Assembly (NCBI GenBank): GCA_963814985.1
Contig: CAWFFV010000070.1
Location: 1 to 5,412 of the forward strand
Direction of reading: 5' to 3'
Source of the DNA: CAWFFV01 sp963814985
GTDB taxonomy: Bacteria > Chloroflexota > Ktedonobacteria > Ktedonobacterales > Ktedonobacteraceae
Length of the DNA: 5,412 nt
Of this stretch, positions 1-4,857 are shown in pieces. The stretch's first letter is position 1. Every line of letters starts with the position of its first letter. Below the pieces are notes generated by a model. The model saw only the letters and a list, made by a program, of their open reading frames with translations. It was not told the origin of the DNA and made no database searches. The translations under genes and the position numbers were made by a program.

Positions 1-133
1 AGGGTGAGGCTGCATATGCAGAAAGAGGAAATGGACCCCCTACCCCTTCGGGGAGACCTTCGTTCTGGGCAAATGTGCCCATTGAAGTTTGACAGAGCAG
101 TAAGGTCACCTGCGGCTGGTGAGAGGTGAGGCT
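1..133 (+). other. Leader upstream of the NACHT gene, with a short unassigned open stretch
   Basis: One frame is open from the left edge to the TGA at 127-129 (possible start ATG16, reading MQKEEMDPLPLRGDLRSGQM). It could be the end of an upstream gene or chance; I recognise no family. Small dyads are present: CTGCATATGCAG at 10-21 and TGGGCA/TGCCCA at 66-81 with a four-base loop and no T-tract. A TTGACA at 89-94 has no matching -10 element. GAGGTGAG at 123-130 is a plausible ribosome binding site for ATG134, slightly close at about four bases. Confidence 0.3.
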
Positions 134-574
134 ATGGTTGACCCCATTTCTATAGGTGTCACGATAGGGATGCTCGTCAAGAGTGCTCCTGGCTGGTTTA
201 ACACGCTAGAGAGCACACTGATTGGCAAAGGGAAAGATCTGTTCGTTGGCAAAGGCAAAGAGCGGTTCCAGACATTTCTTGATGAGAAGAAGCATCGTCG
301 GCATGTAGAACTGGCCTTACAAAATGCTGCTGAACGAGGGTTGAGGCAATATGACACGCTGGAAGAGCGGGATGCCTATCGCAGTGTCTTGCAGATCTTA
401 TCTGAAGCACAGAGTGAGGCTTTACGTGGGGAGGCGTTAAATCTCCTCACATACTCCGATGATCCTGATCTCACAAAGCTCAGTGAGAAATATCAGCTTT
501 CGCAGCGGATCACAGCGCTGGCAACGCATCAGGTAGCACATCAGATTGATGTGCGCAACACCATATCTACATAG
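134..574 (+). CDS. N-terminal region of the NACHT protein (first open segment)
   Basis: This uninterrupted 146-codon segment starts at ATG134. A short apolar stretch at residues 3-17 (DPISIGVTIGMLVKS) is followed by a lysine-rich patch and then mostly charged, helix-prone sequence with many Glu, Arg, Leu and Ala. I recognise no catalytic motif: no TIR, protease, nuclease or toll-like signature. In STAND proteins this position normally holds the effector or adaptor, so this is the likeliest place for the output function, but I cannot name it. The true reading frame leaves this one near 560, just before the TAG at 572-574, and resumes one base on as LHSFFQALLAEFYNDPLF. As sequenced, translation would stop here and give a short product. 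The apolar stretch is short and contains glycine and proline, so I do not call a membrane segment. Confidence 0.75.
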   Translation: MVDPISIGVTIGMLVKSAPGWFNTLESTLIGKGKDLFVGKGKERFQTFLDEKKHRRHVELALQNAAERGLRQYDTLEERDAYRSVLQILSEAQSEALRGEALNLLTYSDDPDLTKLSEKYQLSQRITALATHQVAHQIDVRNTIST

Positions 575-806
575 CTTTTTCCAGGCGCTTCTCGCTGAGT
601 TCTACAACGATCCTTTGTTTCGTGAGCAGATGAGCGATGTCATCAAAGTACGTGCGGCCACCAGAAGTGTGCAATCGCTGGATGAGATCGTAGCCACTTT
701 GCGCACGATCAGAGATACGCTGGCTCAGAGCTATTCTGCCGAGCAGGTTCCAGAACGATGTTCATACCTATGTGAACTATGTCGAGAGCAAGCTACGCCA
801 CCATAA
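546..806 (+). CDS. Second open segment of the NACHT N-terminal region
   Basis: This segment continues the N-terminal region after the first frame change. The believable part starts near 560 and reads LHSFFQALLAEFYNDPLF, then a helix-rich stretch with SLDEIVATLRTIRDTL. The TTG at 546 is only the first possible start in this frame, not a true initiation site. The protein leaves this frame around 748, where the next frame gives FQNDVHTYVNYVESKLRHHKFAGIMF up to about 825. A YVNYVESKL-type stretch followed by FVPLRISLQD (from about 862) is the kind of lead-in commonly seen just before a NACHT P-loop. The last residues of this frame, up to the stop at 804-806, are therefore out-of-frame shadow. Function is unknown. 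Confidence 0.65.
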   Translation: MMCATPYLHSFFQALLAEFYNDPLFREQMSDVIKVRAATRSVQSLDEIVATLRTIRDTLAQSYSAEQVPERCSYLCELCREQATPP

Positions 807-852
807 ATTTGCCGGAATTATGTTTTCGTGGAGGCGAAGATAAAGCGCCAAG

Positions 853-1320
853 CTGGAAAGTATCTTTGTACCATTACGTATCTCGTTGCAAGATAGCGCA
901 TCGACAGACAAGAATACTGAAGATTTGTTTGCGCTCCTGGAAAGAGCATCCATCTGTTGTGATGCTGGGCATACCGAGGACGGCAAATCGACGACGACGC
1001 GCTATCTTGCCTGGTGCCACGCCAGAGCCAATGCGACATCCTTTGCATCGACAACCGTTGTTGATCCGTCACATCAGGCAGGAGGTTTGTGGCGGCAACC
1101 TGTGCCATTGCGCATCGAATTGCGCCTCTTGAGCGAAGCGCGTCGCCAACTGCCGGGCTGTAGCTTCTTAAGCATACACAATCGAAGTATTGCTCAAACG
1201 CGAAGATGTCTCTGTATCCTCCAAAATCTTCACAGAATTGTTAGAGCGTCGAGCCATATGTCTCTGCTCTTCGATGGGCTGGACGAGGTACCCACCTTCG
1301 GAATGAAACACAACATCTAG
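853..1320 (+). CDS. NACHT NTPase core: Walker A to Walker B segments
   Basis: The true protein weaves between two frames here. LESIFVPLRISLQD begins at 853. VVMLGIP ends at 976 in another frame. GKSTTTRYLAW then starts at 982 in the first frame. VLLKREDVSVSSKIF (1187-1231) is again in the other frame, and LLFDGLDEV follows at 1264-1290. GIP, two residues and GKST make the standard G-x4-GK-S/T nucleotide-binding loop once one lost base near 977-981 is restored. LLFDGLDEV is a textbook NACHT Walker B with the D-G-x-D-E signature that binds Mg and positions catalytic water. The frame that opens at 886 runs to the TAG at 1318-1320, but its tail after about 1299 is out of frame: the next frame gives RNETQHLVE. 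As written, no single frame encodes a complete NTPase site. Confidence 0.8.
   Translation: MESIFVPLRISLQDSASTDKNTEDLFALLERASICCDAGHTEDGKSTTTRYLAWCHARANATSFASTTVVDPSHQAGGLWRQPVPLRIELRLLSEARRQLPGCSFLSIHNRSIAQTRRCLCILQNLHRIVRASSHMSLLFDGLDEVPTFGMKHNI
968..993 (+). other. NACHT Walker A (P-loop) split by a one-base loss
   Basis: GGCATACCG (G-I-P) is in one frame and GGCAAATCGACG (G-K-S-T) in another, separated by five bases where six are expected. Restoring one base gives G-I-P-x-x-G-K-S-T, the canonical nucleotide-binding loop. Confidence 0.8.
1264..1290 (+). other. NACHT Walker B, LLFDGLDEV
   Basis: A hydrophobic strand followed by D-G-L-D-E is the standard NACHT Walker B, with the first Asp for Mg coordination and the later acidic pair for hydrolysis. 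It lies about 95 codons after the P-loop, a normal spacing. Confidence 0.85.
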
Positions 1321-1325
1321 TGGAG

Positions 1326-1425
1326 AGAAGATAGAGAGTTTTGCACAACGCTACCCTGGCAATCGCATCCTGATCACCTCACGTCCGGTCGGCTATGAGA
1401 TCGCGGGCTTCACTGATACCTTTAT
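1326..1425 (+). CDS. NACHT sensor-1 segment
   Basis: This short segment reads KIESFAQRYPGNRILITSRP followed by VGYEIAGFTD. The hydrophobic strand ending in TSRP is the sensor-1 region seen in NACHT and related STAND ATPases, where the arginine is thought to contact the nucleotide gamma-phosphate. It has no start codon of its own and is bounded by frame changes on both sides: an apparent extra AG at about 1326 and a lost base near 1420. It is readable only as an internal piece of the large gene. Its place, about 75 bases after Walker B, matches the expected spacing of a NACHT fold. Confidence 0.75.
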
Positions 1426-1491
1426 TTTCAGCATTGCCAGCTACAGGATTTTGACGATAAACAAATTCATCACTTTCTGGTTAGCTGGTAT

Positions 1492-1824
1492 ATGCATGTA
1501 TTATTGAAATATACGTCACTACCTCCCGATATCGAGCTTGAGTTGGAGATGTTCTATAGCACATTATTGCAGAATGAGCGTCTCCATAAACTGGCAACCA
1601 ACCCGCTACTCCTAACCGTCATGACTGCTCTGCACCGCTATGAACGCCTGCCAGACGAGCGTGTGCTCATCTATGAAAAATGTGCTGATCTGTTGCTGGA
1701 CACATGGGCCAAGCTGAAATATGAGGGTGCACGCTGGAAGGATATGAAAATGGGCAAGAGGGATCAGATCGCCTGTCTTGCCCATCTAGGGAACCTTCTT
1801 GCATCGGCGTTCACAGAGAGGTGA
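1492..1824 (+). CDS. NACHT helical domain segment
   Basis: This frame is open from about 1421, reading FQHCQLQDFDDKQIHHFL, to the stop at 1822-1824. ATG1492 is only the first internal methionine. The piece LHKLATNPLLLTVMTALHRY and the following LPDERVLIYEKCADLLLDTW form the conserved helical segment after the NACHT core, in which the Asn-Pro pair approaches the bound nucleotide and an arginine- and tyrosine-containing helix packs on it. This is one of the most family-diagnostic parts of the window and is clean for about 390 bases. The frame changes again near 1815, where the next frame continues as DSTEKQQSNQD. Confidence 0.8.
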   Translation: MHVLLKYTSLPPDIELELEMFYSTLLQNERLHKLATNPLLLTVMTALHRYERLPDERVLIYEKCADLLLDTWAKLKYEGARWKDMKMGKRDQIACLAHLGNLLASAFTER

Positions 1825-2177
1825 CATCTGATAGCACCGAAAAACAGCAATCCAATCAGGATACAGCAGTTGATGTGCCAGATGGGATCATTCACAAAGA
1901 AATCAAGAACTTTCTGCGAAATCAAAATCTGTTGGCAGGGGGGCACCAAAATCCGAGGCAGAACGCTTTCTTGCGCTGGTCAGGACGGAAGCTGGTCTGC
2001 TGGTTTCCAGAGGCAGCAGGTGAGACCGGAGAGCCGCTCTATGGTTTCGTACATCGAACTTTTCAAGAATACTTTGCGGCGATGGATGTCTGGGAGCGTT
2101 ATCAGCAGGGAGTGACCAGACAATTCTCAGTGATTTCCTGGTGGAGCATGTACACGATCCCCACTGGCACGAGGTAA
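1821..2177 (+). CDS. Winged-helix/arm segment with the FVHRTFQEYFAA motif
   Basis: This open stretch reads DSTEKQQSNQDTAVDVPDG, continues to about 1950, and gives way to another frame for SEAERFLALVRTEAGLLV (1952 to about 2008). It then resumes as EPLYGFVHRTFQEYFAAM (to about 2084) and DVWERYQQG. The sequence FxHRTFQEYFAA is a hallmark of bacterial NACHT proteins in the region between NTPase and sensor, where the histidine is believed to help hold the inactive ADP-bound state. After about 2110 the real frame is SDQTILSDFLVEHVHDPHWHEVIL, reached by loss of one G in the GGG run at 2108-2110. The tail of this frame to 2177 is therefore a shadow. GTG1821 is not a true start. Confidence 0.75.
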   Translation: MTSDSTEKQQSNQDTAVDVPDGIIHKEIKNFLRNQNLLAGGHQNPRQNAFLRWSGRKLVCWFPEAAGETGEPLYGFVHRTFQEYFAAMDVWERYQQGVTRQFSVISWWSMYTIPTGTR

Positions 2178-2184
2178 TCCTGTA

Positions 2185-2758
2185 CTCCTTGGAAAACTGC
2201 CACGCAAGGTCGCTACCACTCAGTTGCGTCGTGTGCTCAAGGGAGAGAACCGCTTGAGCCAGTACAACGATATGGTGAAACAGGATCTATTCTTCATCGG
2301 TAACTGTTTAGCCGATGGGAGCTAGCCGAGTAAAGCGAGATTTCGCTGAACAAATTGTTTCGAGATAAGCACCCTGGCAAAGACATCACCATTCCCTTCG
2401 CAGACCGAAAGAGGCGCTTTCTACACTTGGAAGATTACTGCGAACACGACAATATGGAGAGATCAGACAACAAGCGCTGAAGGCACTCATAACCAATAAT
2501 GCTTCTCTAGACTTCGAGCTGAAGATAAGAGCAGCAAGTATGCGTTTATTATGCCAGTTCAGTCAGATAGATGAAAAGCGAGAGGGAGCACGCTTGCTCA
2601 GGGCGTTGAAGCAACGAGGAGATCTAACTCTTGAGCAACTGGCGCTGGTAGTAAAGGCTATCTATCGCAAGAGAAACTGGCCGTGCCGAATAGATGAAAG
2701 GCGAGAAGGAACACACTTGCTCAACATGCTAGAGCAACGAGGAGAGCTGACTGTTTAA
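2185..2758 (+). CDS. Linker between NACHT and the repeat array, with first repeats
   Basis: LLGKLPRKVATTQLRRVLKG and DMVKQDLFFIGNCLADG (2185 to about 2319) form an amphipathic helical region like the linkers leading to HEAT-type sensors. Next come KRDFAEQIVSR (2333-2365), LAKTSPFPSQT in another frame, and EALSTLGRLLRTRQYGEIRQ, which holds its frame from about 2427 to the stop at 2756-2758. The last part, from 2567, carries repeat 1 (IDEKREGARLL) and the first half of repeat 2. The stop TAA lies where the repeat pattern predicts LTVEQLIEV: one extra base (TAAA instead of GAA) causes it, and the next frame takes over with QLIEVADATYRY. Confidence 0.7.
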
Positions 2759-3747
2759 ACAACTAATAGAGGTGGCAGATGCCACCTATCGCTACAGTCC
2801 AGAAGGGTCAGATGAACAGCTAGAGGGAGCACGCTTGCTCATTGTCCGTGCGCAACGAGGCGATCTGACCACTGAGCAACTGATACAGGTGGCAGATGCC
2901 ATCTATCTCTACAGATCAATCAAAGGAATAGATGAAAAGCGAGAGATATTTCGCTTGCTGGTGACTCATGGACAACGGAAAGATTTGACTCTTGAGCAAC
3001 TGATAAAGGTTGCAAGAGACATCTATATTTGGAGCCCAGAAGGGCCAGATGAGTGGCGAGAAGGAGCACGCTTGCTCATTGCTCGTGCACAACGAGGCGA
3101 TCTGACTCTTGAGCAATTGGTACAAGTGATAGAGGCTATTTATCTCTACAGTCTAGAGGGGTCAGATGAACGTCGAGAGGGAACGCGCCTACTCAAGGTA
3201 CAAGGGCAACAGGAAGATCTAACAGTAGAACAACAGGTACAAATGACATCTGCCATCTGTCACTTCGTGTCCTATTCGAGGTCAGATGAAAAGCAAGAGG
3301 GATTTCGCTTGCTTGAGGATCTGGGGCAACGGGAGAATATGGCGGTAGAGCAACAGATACAGGTAGCAAGGGCCATCTATCGCAACGGTCCTCCTGTAGG
3401 ATCAGATAGAAAGCGGGGAGCACGCTTGCTCATTGCTCGTACGCAACGAGGAGATCTGACTCTTGAGCAACAGATACAGGTGGCAAAGGCTATCTATCGC
3501 TATAGTCCCGCTGGGTCAGATGAACAACGAGAGGGCTTTCGCTTGCTCAAGATGCTAGGGACAACGAGGAGATCTGACAGTAGAACAAAAGGTGCAGGTG
3601 ATAGGAGCCATCTATCGCTACAGTCCAGGGTTAGATGAACAGCGAAATGTTCTCCGAACAGTTTGGCAGTTGGCATGTAATCAGAATATTTCTCTGGAAC
3701 AACGATTACATATGGCGGTATTGCCTTGTACTGTCTACCGTGACAAT
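2567..3747 (+). repeat. Tandem array of ten ~117-120 bp coding repeats
   Basis: Ten head-to-tail units start at about 2567, 2690, 2808, 2928, 3045, 3162, 3282, 3402, 3516 and 3631. A degenerate eleventh begins at 3748. Unit lengths are 38-41 codons. Repeats 5 and 8 share a 54-base block (GGAGCACGCTTGCTCATTGC onward, to GAGCAA) with only three mismatches, and repeat 3 is close to it, whereas units 6, 7, 10 and 11 are diverged. Unit 8 lacks one residue in the first helix (SDRKRGARLL). The array is inside the NACHT reading frame, has no spacers and is not CRISPR. Confidence 0.9.
2772..3638 (+). CDS. C-terminal repeat array, long open segment
   Basis: This is the longest clean reading frame in the window, with 288 codons from GTG2772, which is not a true start. 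It holds repeats 3 to 8 complete and half of 2 and 9. Each unit is 38-41 residues and reads roughly SDEKREGARLLIARAQRGDL then TLEQLIQVAKAIYRYSPEG. Each looks like two helices: a charged one starting at the DE pair with a conserved R-L-L, and a second beginning (T/V)EQ with alternating apolar residues ending AIY. The pattern fits a solenoid of helical hairpins like TPR, Sel1 or HEAT arrays, but I cannot assign it to any of these. An extra A at 3561, expected as CTAGGGCAACGA, breaks repeat 9, so the codons after it are out of frame. Such arrays serve as the ligand-sensing end of STAND proteins. Confidence 0.8.
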   Translation: MADATYRYSPEGSDEQLEGARLLIVRAQRGDLTTEQLIQVADAIYLYRSIKGIDEKREIFRLLVTHGQRKDLTLEQLIKVARDIYIWSPEGPDEWREGARLLIARAQRGDLTLEQLVQVIEAIYLYSLEGSDERREGTRLLKVQGQQEDLTVEQQVQMTSAICHFVSYSRSDEKQEGFRLLEDLGQRENMAVEQQIQVARAIYRNGPPVGSDRKRGARLLIARTQRGDLTLEQQIQVAKAIYRYSPAGSDEQREGFRLLKMLGTTRRSDSRTKGAGDRSHLSLQSRVR

Positions 3748-4020
3748 TTTGAAGAAAGAGTAGAAGCGCTACGTTTCTTACTTACCCTGCTCCCATATGA
3801 AACGGTAAAAGAATATCTTGCGGAGCGATGGCAATGGATGCCTCTTGAACAGATGGTACGCTCCGATCGTCGTGAACATGTATTGTCTCAAGGTACATTT
3901 CTGGTAGTAAATAAGAAATTCATCTACGAGCTTGTCGGACAGGATGTGCTACCCACGAAGGTACGTAATACCATGTATGAACTCTTGCATGATATGGTTC
4001 CCCTGGTTGACGTTCGGTAA
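3562..4020 (+). CDS. C-terminal end of the NACHT-repeat protein
   Basis: After the indel at 3561 the protein continues in this frame to the TAA at 4018-4020. It completes repeat 9 (QRGDLTVEQKVQVIGAIYRY), then gives divergent repeat 10 (LDEQRNVLRTVWQLACNQNI, SLEQRL) and a degenerate unit 11 (FEERVEALRFLLTLLP). The last 90 residues no longer follow the repeat: EYLAERWQWMPLEQMVRSD, then TFLVVNKKFIYELVGQDVLP and a final helix ending VPLVDVR. This looks like a capping domain closing the solenoid. It shows no catalytic motif. GTG3592, the first possible start, is internal. The frame stays clean for 450 bases, in contrast with the NTPase region. Confidence 0.75.
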   Translation, partial: QRGDLTVEQKVQVIGAIYRYSPGLDEQRNVLRTVWQLACNQNISLEQRLHMAVLPCTVYRDNFEERVEALRFLLTLLPYETVKEYLAERWQWMPLEQMVRSDRREHVLSQGTFLVVNKKFIYELVGQDVLPTKVRNTMYELLHDMVPLVDVR

Positions 4021-4075
4021 GCTTTACAGAGAACATAACACAAGCTTTTGTGGTAGATGAAGAGATGGTGGCATG

Positions 4076-4104
4076 TTTACATCGATATATGTGTATATTA
4101 TTTT
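4076..4104 (+). promoter_or_regulatory. Possible sigma-70-like promoter before the reductase gene
   Basis: TTTACA (4076-4081) and TATTTT (4099-4104) are 17 bases apart in a markedly AT-rich patch of the intergenic gap. TATTAT at 4096-4101 is an alternative -10 with a short spacer. The position, about 45 bases before the start codon, is sensible, but the match is only partial. The gap from 4021 to 4147 contains nothing else except a weak dyad, CACAA/TTGTG at 4039-4052. Confidence 0.3.
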
Positions 4105-4130
4105 ACATTACTGCAACGAAAAAGGTCATT

Positions 4131-4136
4131 AGGAGG
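4131..4136 (+). promoter_or_regulatory. Strong Shine-Dalgarno site for the reductase gene
   Basis: A perfect AGGAGG stands 11 bases before ATG4148. It settles the start of this gene and marks it as independently translated, not coupled to the NACHT gene 127 bases upstream. Confidence 0.8.
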
Positions 4137-4147
4137 AAACTGCTACG

Positions 4148-4505
4148 ATGCCCAATCTACAGCAATTCTCAGACGAAGATTATTGTTATCTGACCACTAC
4201 CGGACGCATGTCAAGACGCCCTCACACCATTGAGATCTGGTTTGCTCTCAACGGACAGACGCTCTATATGCTCTCAGGCGCTGGTGGCAAAGCCGATTGG
4301 GTAAAGAATATCCAGGAGAGGAAGGATATCCATGTGGAGAATCAAAAAGACCACATTTGCGGGCAAGGCACGCATCGTCCGCAATCTAGAAGAAGATGCA
4401 ATAGCTCGCAAGCTGGTTTTCGAGAAATATGCACCGCGTAGCGAAGATGATCTTGAGGATTGGTCTCGTACGGCGTTGCCTGTTGCTGTGGATCTGGTGG
4501 TGTAG
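4148..4505 (+). pseudogene. Deazaflavin-dependent nitroreductase/quinone reductase-like protein (DUF385-like), one frameshift
   Basis: Corrected for one extra A at 4340/4341, the gene encodes about 118 residues and ends with TAG at 4503-4505. Recognisable pieces are YCYLTTTGRMSRRPHTIEIW near residues 13-32, then LYMLSGAGGKADWVKNIQ and, after the shift, TFAGKARIVRNLEEDAIARK and WSRTALPVAVDLVV. This is the pattern of small split-barrel proteins related to F420H2-dependent quinone reductases such as Ddn: a T-T-G-R-x-(S)-x-R-P-H-T stretch for cofactor phosphate contact, SGxGGxADWVKN, and TALPVAVDL at the end. These are cytoplasmic two-electron carriers using reduced deazaflavin (or flavin in some relatives); the substrate is unknown. 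As sequenced, the frame from ATG4148 ends at 4441 and gives 97 residues with a foreign tail after about residue 64. The indel fits the window-wide pattern, so the real gene may be intact. Confidence 0.75.
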
Positions 4506-4570
4506 GGGCGCGGTTTTACAAGCCCGTGATGTCGTTAATGTAAACGCGGGCTTGTAAACCGCGCCCCTAC
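4502..4570 (+). repeat. Near-perfect 24-25 bp inverted repeat (hairpin), possible terminator or REP/MITE-like element
   Basis: Arms 4502-4526 (GTAGGGGCGCGG..., ending AAGCCCG) and 4547-4570 (CGGGCTTG..., ending CGCCCCTAC) are reverse complements except for one extra T in the left arm (TTTT against AAA). The loop is about 16-20 bases. The stem is long and GC-rich and lies exactly between genes 2 and 3, so it may end transcription. It lacks a following T-run, however, and its size and perfect ends suggest a dispersed palindromic element. No target-site duplication is visible. The left arm supplies the TAG stop of the reductase gene. Confidence 0.85.
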
Positions 4571-4598
4571 GCCTTGACATTCTCTCTCTCAATGCAAA

Positions 4599-4602
4599 AG
4601 GA
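4599..4602 (+). promoter_or_regulatory. Ribosome binding site for the amidotransferase-like gene
   Basis: AGGA, inside AAAAGGAT, lies nine bases before ATG4612 and supports that start, at which the conserved LRIGLIGEFDP begins. A TTGACA at 4574-4579 directly after the inverted repeat could be a -35 box, but no convincing -10 follows at 16-18 bases. Confidence 0.6.
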
Positions 4603-4611
4603 TAAAAGATT

Positions 4612-4857
4612 ATGTTACGTATTGGACTGATTGGTGAATTTGATCCTGGGATCGTAGCTCATGTAGCTATTCCCCAGGCGCTTGAACTGGCCGCGAAAGA
4701 TCTGGGCTATCAATTCGAGGCGACGTGGCTCGCAACGCCTCCATTGGAGCATGCGGCTTCGCAAACGTTGGCTGGATATCAAGCACTCTGGTTTACTCCC
4801 AATACTCCCTATGCAGAGTATGGAGGGAGCGCTACAGGCTCTCAGATATGCACGTGA
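4612..4857 (+). CDS. Amidotransferase-like protein, N-terminal open segment
   Basis: This is the literal product from ATG4612: 81 residues, in frame up to YAE (codon 4816-4818) and then a shifted tail. It contains the first strands of the fold but not the cysteine loop, so it would not be active alone. Confidence 0.6.
   Translation: MLRIGLIGEFDPGIVAHVAIPQALELAAKDLGYQFEATWLATPPLEHAASQTLAGYQALWFTPNTPYAEYGGSATGSQICT

Larger units (their letters stand above)
134..4020 (+). pseudogene. NACHT-domain STAND NTPase with C-terminal repeat array, frame-disrupted
   Basis: Joined across frames, this encodes about 1,295 residues with the order of a STAND regulatory ATPase: an unassigned N-terminal region, a NACHT NTPase, a helical/winged-helix extension and a long C-terminal repeat array. 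Visible motifs are the Walker A pieces GIP and GKST (968-993), Walker B LLFDGLDEV (1264-1290), the sensor-1-like RILITSRP (from 1364), NPLLLTVMTAL near 1600 and FVHRTFQEYFAA (2046-2081). STAND proteins are known to oligomerise on ligand binding, using ATP as a switch, and some bacterial NACHT proteins are anti-phage sensors; that role here is inference. The recognisable protein changes frame about 21 times by small indels, 19 of them between 560 and 2430, with no need for a nonsense change. ATG134 is chosen because GAGGTGAG precedes it closely; GTG119, in the same frame, has no good site. It is either an indel-rich sequence of an intact gene or a recent pseudogene. Its own promoter is not evident. 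Confidence 0.85.

Noticed and set aside
10..21. CTGCATATGCAG palindrome as an operator
   Set aside because: It is a single 12-base palindrome far from any visible promoter, short enough to occur by chance.
66..81. TGGGCA/TGCCCA hairpin as a terminator
   Set aside because: The six-base stem has no T-run after it and no identified upstream gene.
89..94. TTGACA as the -35 box of a NACHT-gene promoter
   Set aside because: Nothing resembling a -10 element occurs 15-19 bases downstream.
106..410. Minus-strand open frames over the NACHT N terminus
   Set aside because: They lie opposite a convincing plus-strand segment, are Ser/Cys/Arg rich, lack ribosome sites and show no family pattern.
779..1132. 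117-codon plus-strand frame as an independent gene
   Set aside because: Only two short parts (RGGEDKAP and KEHPSVVMLGIP) are real NACHT protein; the rest is out of frame and low in family character.
2567..3747. CRISPR array
   Set aside because: Units of about 117 bases are contiguous without spacers and encode a regular protein repeat in frame.
134..4020. Programmed ribosomal frameshifting
   Set aside because: About 21 shifts of mixed direction without consistent slippery sites or downstream structures cannot be programmed recoding.
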